From assembly GCA_012512495.1 (NCBI GenBank), contig JAAZEC010000145.1:1-10333 (forward strand): a stretch of DNA of 10,333 nt, given 5' to 3'. The notes under the pieces were generated by a model. The model was not told the DNA's origin. It searched no databases and was given only the letters and a program-made list of their open reading frames with translations. The position numbers and the translations under genes are program-made. This document shows, piece by piece, positions 5,072 to 10,333 of the stretch (position 1 is its first letter; each line of letters opens with the position of its first letter). This DNA comes from Erysipelothrix sp. Its GTDB lineage: Bacteria > Bacillota_I > Bacilli_A > Erysipelotrichales > Erysipelotrichaceae.

Positions 5072-6425
5072 GACTAAGCTCCTTTATCAATTGTGCTTTG
5101 AAGGATTCCATCGTATCGATGTTCTTGGTGCTATACAACAGGACTACTGAATCAGTCTCGACCGGGATATTCAACTGCTTGCTGGGTGCCAACAGGTGGA
5201 TCTTATCCTCATTGACCCCTGCCAATAACAACCTTGATTTCACCTCGAGGTTACGATTACCCATACAGTAGATTTGCTCAATCTGATCTGTGTTCAAATA
5301 CTCAAAATCCGCGTCATAGATCCATGCCATGTTTTCAACCTTGTAACCTGGATCGTGGCTGAAGATTTCATTCATTAACACAATGGTCACACTGCCCCAG
5401 TGTTTCTGTTGGCGAATGTAATCATACACCCTCGAGTTGGCTACCGGATTTTGGTCCTTAGCCAGGATGTTGATGACCCGCTTGTTACCGGCCATGACTT
5501 CACCATGGCGTGATTCGACTATTTTAAGATGGTTAAAAAAATCCGCTAGCACCTCATGGCTGAAACCCAGTGCACGTAGTGTGCTGATGGCAGCCAGTTC
5601 ATTGTAGAGGTTGGTGATACTATCGTTATTCTCTAGGTAGTGATAAGTCTCGCCATTTTCACTAAGTTGTAAACTATCCTCAGAAGTCTGAGAAACAACG
5701 AAATCGCCCTTCGGTGACTCAAAGCCACAGTGCTCACAATGAGCCCGTCCAATGTGGTGGTATCTCTTAAAATCAAAGGTCAGATTGGCACCACACTGTG
5801 GACAGTAAATGACATCCTGAATAATGCTGTCGGTGATTCCTTCTTCACCCATGAGGGGTTGTAAGGAAAAGAACTTCTTCTCATTCTTCTCAAACAACTG
5901 ACTACTGAAAAGGTCATCCGCATTTAAAATGAGTAAGCTCTCTTGAGGGATGCTGTTGGTAAGAATCTGTCCAATGAATTCCACATGGGCATTACGCTCA
6001 TAGGAATCGCGAAACAGATTGGTAAGTACAATGACATCGGGTTTGATGTGAGGGAAAATGAGTCGTGAAGCTCTCTCATCCACCTCAAAGACGGACATGT
6101 CGACCTTGCTCTTGCCATTCATTGTGTTTGATTGTAGTAGGCAGCTAACCAGACCGGCCTCAAGGTTGCTACCGAACTGATTCGCCACCAGGCTAATGTT
6201 CTGTGCTTTCAGGAAATCGACAATCAGATTGGCAGTCGTGGTCTTTCCATTCGTACCCATGACGGCCACGAACTTCTTACCTAAATCAAACTCTTTCAGA
6301 ATTGACGGATAAATTTTCAGTGCAATGTTGCCTGGCATATGGGTCGCTTTTCTGCCCAGAATCCTCAGAGCAACAAAACTTGCCCTGCCTACCACCATTG
6401 CTAAGTAAAATCGTAATGATTTCAT
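5061..6425 (-). CDS. murT: MurT-like Mur ligase family protein (lipid II D-Glu ligase subunit)
   Basis: MurT activates the alpha-carboxyl of D-Glu in lipid II with ATP and, in known systems, transfers ammonia from GatD. This 454-residue protein has the MurT layout: an N-terminal segment with MPGNIALKIYP, the P-loop GTNGKTTT (57-64), FEVDE (113-117), TNLFRD (135-140), a four-Cys zinc ribbon inserted in the central domain (Cys208, 211, 230, 233), NLYNELAA (272-279), and a DUF1727-type C-terminal domain with WIYDADFE (368-375). Deviations lie in the C-terminal part. The segment recalled as LND..ADGRDTSWIYD in S. aureus reads MNEIFSHDPGYKVENMAWIYD, so Asn365 stands where Asp349 completes the GatD triad. 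The usual KNPAG motif is KDQNP. The ligase core seems functional but the ammonia route does not. Gap to murD is 18 bp, with AGGGGA before the ATG; it overlaps gatD by 11 bp. The symbol is given by homology only. Confidence 0.9.
   Translation of the reverse strand: MKSLRFYLAMVVGRASFVALRILGRKATHMPGNIALKIYPSILKEFDLGKKFVAVMGTNGKTTTANLIVDFLKAQNISLVANQFGSNLEAGLVSCLLQSNTMNGKSKVDMSVFEVDERASRLIFPHIKPDVIVLTNLFRDSYERNAHVEFIGQILTNSIPQESLLILNADDLFSSQLFEKNEKKFFSLQPLMGEEGITDSIIQDVIYCPQCGANLTFDFKRYHHIGRAHCEHCGFESPKGDFVVSQTSEDSLQLSENGETYHYLENNDSITNLYNELAAISTLRALGFSHEVLADFFNHLKIVESRHGEVMAGNKRVINILAKDQNPVANSRVYDYIRQQKHWGSVTIVLMNEIFSHDPGYKVENMAWIYDADFEYLNTDQIEQIYCMGNRNLEVKSRLLLAGVNEDKIHLLAPSKQLNIPVETDSVVLLYSTKNIDTMESFKAQLIKELSHEN
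5079..5085 (-). promoter_or_regulatory. Ribosome binding site of the gatD-like gene within murT
   Basis: AAAGGAG on the minus strand lies 7 nt before the ATG at 5069-5071, inside the last codons of murT. It supports this start and an 11-bp overlap of the two genes. Confidence 0.7.
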
Positions 6426-6443
6426 ACGTCTTCCCCTTAATTC

Positions 6444-7748
6444 TTATTTGCGTAAACTTTTCACTAAAGCAATGAATTCATTGCCCCGCTCTTCAAAGTT
6501 TTGATACTGATCATACGATGCGCTAGCGGGAGATAGTAGCACGGTGTCACCGCTGACTGCTATTTCATTCGCTTTCTTAAAGGCCTCTTCCAAGTTGTCT
6601 ACCATGATGGCATCTTCGAAGACCGCTTGAAGCTGCGCTGCCGTTTCACCAAAGACAATCAACTCTTTGATTCTAGAAGCATACAGGTAGAGACCCTCGT
6701 AAGAGGTATTCTTATTGGAACCACCAGCCAGCAGAATCACCGGTGTATCAAAAGAGCTTAAGGCGGTCATAGTAGAGTTGGGATTGGTGGCCTTGGAGTC
6801 ATTATAATACTTCACTCCATCGATGGTATCGACCAGTTGCAGGCGGTGAATGACCCCCGTGAAAGTCTTTAATTTTGACTGTATTCGATCGAGCTCAACC
6901 CCTAGCAGGCTAGCCATCATAACGGCGACCATCGCATTCTGGATGTTGTGTGGACCCTTGATCATTAAATCATCGACATTAAATAGCAATCTATCTTTAT
7001 AATAGACTTCATTATCAACTAGATAAACATCCGCTTTCTGAGTCAAAGAGAAATCAATAATTTGCGCATTCAGGTAACGAGCACGTTCCATGATTTCCTT
7101 GTCATCAATATTCCTTAAAAAGACGGTGTTGTGATCCATGTTCTGAAGCAATCTAAACTTCGCATCATAGTATCGTTTCTCGCCCAGATAGCGATCGATA
7201 TGATCGGGCGATAAATTCAAAATAGTCGCGACTTTCGGTTTGAAAAACAGTAAGCCATCAATCTGAAAGGAAGACAGCTCCAAGGCGATATTGGCATTCT
7301 CATCTGAATGTTCGTAAGCAATCTGTGATAGTGGCATGCCGATGTTACCAGCCACATAGTTAGGTGTTTGTTCGTCACTGAGCAAATGGTGTAAGAGCGA
7401 AGTCGTGGTAGTTTTACCATTGGTCCCCGTGATAGCCGCGTACTGGAACTTCTTAGCATGCAGGAAAGCGACGTCTACCTCATTATAGATGAAGTAGCGT
7501 TGGGCTAGCCAGGCGATGACGGGATGGAAATCAGGAATCCCAGGATTCTTCACAATGATATCAACCCGTGCCTCGCGTAGCGACATGGGGATGCCGTCTT
7601 CATGGATTTCAATGTTGGTGGTATCGATGTCTGCTTCGATGTTCAGTTTCCCATCGTCTGCCCAGATAATATGATAATTATCTTCTAGTAATAGTCTGAC
7701 AACCGCGTTGCCCGAACGGGCTCCCCCAAATACAATGGCTGTTTTCAT
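6444..7748 (-). CDS. murD: UDP-N-acetylmuramoyl-L-alanine--D-glutamate ligase
   Basis: This cytoplasmic Mur ligase adds D-Glu to UDP-MurNAc-L-Ala with ATP. Its 434 residues match the family length. The N-terminal Rossmann-like domain begins MKTAIVFGGARSG. The central domain has GTNGKTTT (108-115), ELSSFQ (157-162), NLSPDHIDRY (178-187) and the carbamylated Lys197 context YYDAKFRL. The C-terminal domain has HRLQ (301-304), YYNDSKATNP (314-323) and LLSPASASYDQ (404-414). The usual HR.E is HRLQ, a small change. The ATG shares one base with the mraY stop (TAATG), and GGGGGT lies 8 nt upstream, so the two are coupled. It is followed by murT and gatD instead of ftsW and murG, which usually follow in division/cell-wall clusters. 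MurD supplies the D-Glu on which the MurT-like ligase would act. Confidence 0.97.
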   Translation of the reverse strand: MKTAIVFGGARSGNAVVRLLLEDNYHIIWADDGKLNIEADIDTTNIEIHEDGIPMSLREARVDIIVKNPGIPDFHPVIAWLAQRYFIYNEVDVAFLHAKKFQYAAITGTNGKTTTTSLLHHLLSDEQTPNYVAGNIGMPLSQIAYEHSDENANIALELSSFQIDGLLFFKPKVATILNLSPDHIDRYLGEKRYYDAKFRLLQNMDHNTVFLRNIDDKEIMERARYLNAQIIDFSLTQKADVYLVDNEVYYKDRLLFNVDDLMIKGPHNIQNAMVAVMMASLLGVELDRIQSKLKTFTGVIHRLQLVDTIDGVKYYNDSKATNPNSTMTALSSFDTPVILLAGGSNKNTSYEGLYLYASRIKELIVFGETAAQLQAVFEDAIMVDNLEEAFKKANEIAVSGDTVLLSPASASYDQYQNFEERGNEFIALVKSLRK

Positions 7749-8716
7749 TAAATAACCCCCAAGATGATAGCGGCGATAGCACAGATAAGTCCTACCGCGT
7801 AGAACATAAGTACGATGGCTTGTTCACGATAGCCAGAAAGGATAAAGGAATAGTGGATCGGTGTGTATTTAAAGATTCGACGTTTGATGGTTTTCACCGC
7901 CGCGATCTGTAGCGCCACAGAGGCTGTTTCCCAGACGAAAACACCACCAATGACAATCAGTAAGAGTTCAATCTTTAAGACCATCGCTAAGGCGGCCATG
8001 AGCCCTCCCAGCGCATGGGAACCACAGTCACCCATAATAATCTTGGCAGGTTTCATATTGTTCTTCAGATAACCAACTAGAGCCCCCATTAAGGAGCTTA
8101 TGAGAATGGCGACTGACCACTCCTGTTGCCTTATCGCAAAGAACAAGAAAGCTCCTAGGGCGATGAAAGAAGTACCTCCAGACAGTCCATCCATGCCATC
8201 GGTAATGTTGACGGCATTGGTCGTGGCGATGAACATCAAGAGCACAAACACCGCATAGAAGATACCCAGATCAATCAGGATATCGCTAGGGAAGATTTGA
8301 ATCGTGCTCACTGCCGATTTTTGATAGAAATAGTAGAAAATACCGGCAATCAAAAACTGTAGGATAAGCTTTTCAATCGGCTTAAGCCCATCATTTTTAC
8401 CCTCTTTGATAATTTTATAATCGTCAATAAAGCCCAACAACGCATAGCCAATGAATGCCATGAGGCAGAGATTATAGGCCGTTGACGTAAACGTAAAGCC
8501 ATTAAATATCACGGCGATGATGACTGAAATAATGACAAAAACCACACCACCGAGTGTTGGTGTGATGGGTTTTTCTTTAAATTCATCTAAAGCGTATTCG
8601 GATACCGTCTGATTGACATTTAGCTTTTTAAAAATAGGTATGACTTTTGGATACACAATCCAAGACACAACGAGGCTGCTGGCAAAGGCCAGTCCAGTTA
8701 ACACAATTGGGTCCAT
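7748..8716 (-). CDS. mraY: Phospho-N-acetylmuramoyl-pentapeptide-transferase
   Basis: MraY is an integral membrane enzyme that moves phospho-MurNAc-pentapeptide from UDP to undecaprenyl phosphate, forming lipid I. The 322-residue protein is of normal length with about ten hydrophobic segments. Active-site motifs seen: TPTLGG (52-57), GFIDDY with Asp98-Asp99, NAVNITDGMDGL (167-178) and MGDCGS with Asp230. Near the C-terminus, where most MraY proteins read P-I-HHH-F-E, this one reads PIHYSFI (286-292). Only the first His (288) of the triple-His motif remains. This may be a lineage trait; I vaguely recall similar variants in some Firmicutes, and all other key residues are intact. GGAGGG lies upstream of the ATG. 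The gene follows the PBP by 22 bp and overlaps murD by one base, as in a standard dcw cluster. Confidence 0.96.
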   Translation of the reverse strand: MDPIVLTGLAFASSLVVSWIVYPKVIPIFKKLNVNQTVSEYALDEFKEKPITPTLGGVVFVIISVIIAVIFNGFTFTSTAYNLCLMAFIGYALLGFIDDYKIIKEGKNDGLKPIEKLILQFLIAGIFYYFYQKSAVSTIQIFPSDILIDLGIFYAVFVLLMFIATTNAVNITDGMDGLSGGTSFIALGAFLFFAIRQQEWSVAILISSLMGALVGYLKNNMKPAKIIMGDCGSHALGGLMAALAMVLKIELLLIVIGGVFVWETASVALQIAAVKTIKRRIFKYTPIHYSFILSGYREQAIVLMFYAVGLICAIAAIILGVI

Positions 8717-8738
8717 GGGTTACCCCCTCCACTTGAAA

Positions 8739-10333
8739 CTATTCTAGTATAACATTTATCTTGGTAGACTGCTCAATTCTTTGTCCAGGAGTCACCGACT
8801 GTTCCACGACAATTCCAGAACCCTGACTCTCTATTTCAATGCCCGTTAAGGCCCAGAAATTAGTCACATCTTTTTTCGTCCAGCCCATCATATCCGGCAT
8901 GGTCAACTGCTTGCCATCCGTCAGTAGGAAGACCTTCTGAGCACTGGTAATCGATTGGGTACCCTTAGGATACTGGTCAATGATATTGACGCCATCGCCA
9001 ATGATCTCAAGTGAGATGTTCAATGTTTTGGCAGTGCTGAGTGCATAAGAAATGCTGTGATTGACCAACTGTGGCAAATCAATTTCAAAGTATTGATTAG
9101 TCGATTCAACATCGTTTCCATTGGTATTTTCATACATCAATGAAATCGTGTGAACCAGATTCTTGATGCCCGAAACATCATCCTCAAAGATATCATCCAT
9201 CGCGACCTTATAGCCGTAATAGATGAGGATCTGAGGATCTTCGTAAGGGAAGCCAATCACGACACTGGAGATGACATTCTCGCTGGAGTACTTGCCATCT
9301 TCAACGACCTGCGCCGTCCCCGTCTTTGCGATGATATCGACCGAATCCAGGTTGTAGCGGCGAGCAGAACCCTGCTCATCATGAACAACCCCATACATCA
9401 GGTTTTGAACCTGTTTCGCCGTATCTGGACGAATCGGATTGCCCACGATCTCTGTTTCACTTTGATAGACCACTTCATTGTTTTCATCGACAATCTTATC
9501 GATAAAGTGTGGCTTGATCATACTGCCATCACCCAGGATAGCCGAGTACGCCTGTAACATCTGTACGACCGAGACGGTGACCCCTTGACCAAAGCTGGTA
9601 TTGATCACTTCGATCGGATACGTGTAAGCAATTGAACCGGCAGTATCGAGAAAACGATCGGGTTGAACCGGTGTGGTGAAGCCAAAGGCCTGAACATAGT
9701 CATAGAAAATATCCTTGCCCATATCCGTCACCAGTTGAGCGGTCCCGGTATTGGAGGAGCGGATGAAGGCTTCCTCATAGGTTATGATGCCCCAATCCTT
9801 ACGGTCGAAGTTTGTGATGGTACCGTAGCGTGTAGGTGTTTCTGAGCGAATAATCTTCCCATTGGCATCCGTTCCGACATGGAAACGATCCGCATTGAAC
9901 AGATCACTCACCTGGATGGTGGAACTGTCTATCGCTGCCGCGAACGTAAAGGCTTTGAATGTGGAACCGGGTTCCAAAGCTCCCTGCAAACCGTAGTTGA
10001 GGAAGGTCTGTTCCGAGGTCTGTTCGATATGGTTAGGGTCGTAGCTAGGGCTTTGTCCCCAGGCTAGAATCTTGCCGGTGTCGATTTCCATCACGGCACC
10101 AAACATATCTTCTGCTTCGACCTGATCGAGGGTCGATTGGAAGGCAGATTCAAGGGCTTCCTGAATGGTTTGGTCTAGTGTGAGGTACACGGAGTTACCA
10201 TTAATGGCCTTGGTTTCATTGATGGTCGTGCCATCGAGGATATAGCCATAGAGATCTTGTTGATAGGTGATGGAACCATTGGTGCCAATGAGTTCACTCT
10301 CGTAGAGTGATTCCAGTCCCCATTGTCCCTTAA
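8739..10333 (-). CDS. Class B penicillin-binding protein (FtsI/PBP2B/PBP2x type) with PASTA domains, N-terminus outside window
   Basis: This D,D-transpeptidase cross-links septal peptidoglycan outside the membrane. The reading frame stays open to the right edge, and the upstream part (GLESLYESELIGTNG) is typical PBP dimerisation-domain sequence, so the gene is cut by the window and the GTG at 10188-10190 is not its start. The transpeptidase motifs are present: GSTFK with active-site Ser near 9963-9965, SSN near 9750-9758, and KTGT near 9315-9326. The last ~110 residues form two PASTA-like repeats (about 8741-9070), which in relatives bind muropeptides or the beta-lactam-like moiety of wall precursors. 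The membrane anchor would be in the missing N-terminus. Position just before mraY and murD fits the division PBP of the dcw cluster. No promoter is visible in the window; it is probably cotranscribed from upstream genes. Confidence 0.95.
   Translation of the reverse strand, partial: KGQWGLESLYESELIGTNGSITYQQDLYGYILDGTTINETKAINGNSVYLTLDQTIQEALESAFQSTLDQVEAEDMFGAVMEIDTGKILAWGQSPSYDPNHIEQTSEQTFLNYGLQGALEPGSTFKAFTFAAAIDSSTIQVSDLFNADRFHVGTDANGKIIRSETPTRYGTITNFDRKDWGIITYEEAFIRSSNTGTAQLVTDMGKDIFYDYVQAFGFTTPVQPDRFLDTAGSIAYTYPIEVINTSFGQGVTVSVVQMLQAYSAILGDGSMIKPHFIDKIVDENNEVVYQSETEIVGNPIRPDTAKQVQNLMYGVVHDEQGSARRYNLDSVDIIAKTGTAQVVEDGKYSSENVISSVVIGFPYEDPQILIYYGYKVAMDDIFEDDVSGIKNLVHTISLMYENTNGNDVESTNQYFEIDLPQLVNHSISYALSTAKTLNISLEIIGDGVNIIDQYPKGTQSITSAQKVFLLTDGKQLTMPDMMGWTKKDVTNFWALTGIEIESQGSGIVVEQSVTPGQRIEQSTKINVILE

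Noticed and set aside
6834..6851. MurD HRLQ where HR.E is usual
   Set aside because: A single conservative change in a motif that varies in the family; every other MurD motif is intact.
9150..9557. Plus-strand open frame of 135 codons opposite the PBP gene
   Set aside because: It lies fully inside the conserved transpeptidase coding sequence, has no recognisable domain, and is explained as a shadow frame.
10188..10190. GTG as the start of the penicillin-binding protein
   Set aside because: The frame is open to the window edge and the upstream codons encode typical PBP sequence, so it is an internal Val codon.
1..10333. Mycoplasma-type code with TGA as Trp
   Set aside because: TGA ends recJ and murT at the expected lengths and Trp is encoded by TGG.

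Overview
The window looks like a chromosomal segment of a low-to-mid GC Firmicute, most likely from the Erysipelotrichia or a neighbouring Bacilli lineage. The evidence is the Bacillus-like block comN-like / recJ / apt / rel, a short RecJ (531 aa), a division PBP with C-terminal PASTA domains, a MurT/GatD pair, strong AGGAGG ribosome binding sites, and TGA used as a stop (recJ, murT), which argues against the mycoplasma genetic code. The class assignment is inference; nothing here is a definitive marker. There are no RNA genes, insertion sequences, CRISPR arrays or prophage genes.

Layout. Nine of the ten genes are on the minus strand and are transcribed from right to left. From the right edge: a class B penicillin-binding protein (5' end outside the window), mraY, murD, murT-like and gatD-like form a tight cell-wall operon (8739-10333 down to 4400). 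After a 48-bp gap with its own extended -10 promoter come a small ComN-like gene and recJ, overlapping by 11 bp. A plus-strand gene for a VanY-type D,D-carboxypeptidase lipoprotein (1236-2483) then interrupts the block, and apt and rel (cut by the left edge) follow on the minus strand. VanY and apt have back-to-back promoters. VanY and recJ overlap tail to tail by 8 bp, and each appears to have its terminator inside the other's coding sequence.

How the genes work together. MurD, MraY and the PBP make, membrane-anchor and cross-link the peptidoglycan precursor. MurT/GatD normally amidates the alpha-carboxyl of D-Glu in lipid II, and the VanY-type enzyme trims the terminal D-Ala. Apt (purine salvage, ppGpp-relevant nucleotides), Rel (stringent response) and RecJ (ssDNA exonuclease) form the housekeeping block.

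The most interesting observation is that the GatD-like protein has kept its fold and its place in the operon but has lost the glutaminase chemistry. The nucleophilic Cys is Gly89, the catalytic His is Thr183, and the Asp that MurT contributes in trans appears to be Asn365 in the adjacent MurT-like protein. The Mur-ligase ATP site and the zinc ribbon of MurT are intact. This coordinated loss of a split catalytic triad suggests that the pair no longer draws ammonia from glutamine. It may instead join another nucleophile, possibly an amino acid, to D-Glu, as would be needed in group B peptidoglycan (known in Erysipelothrix). That function is a hypothesis.
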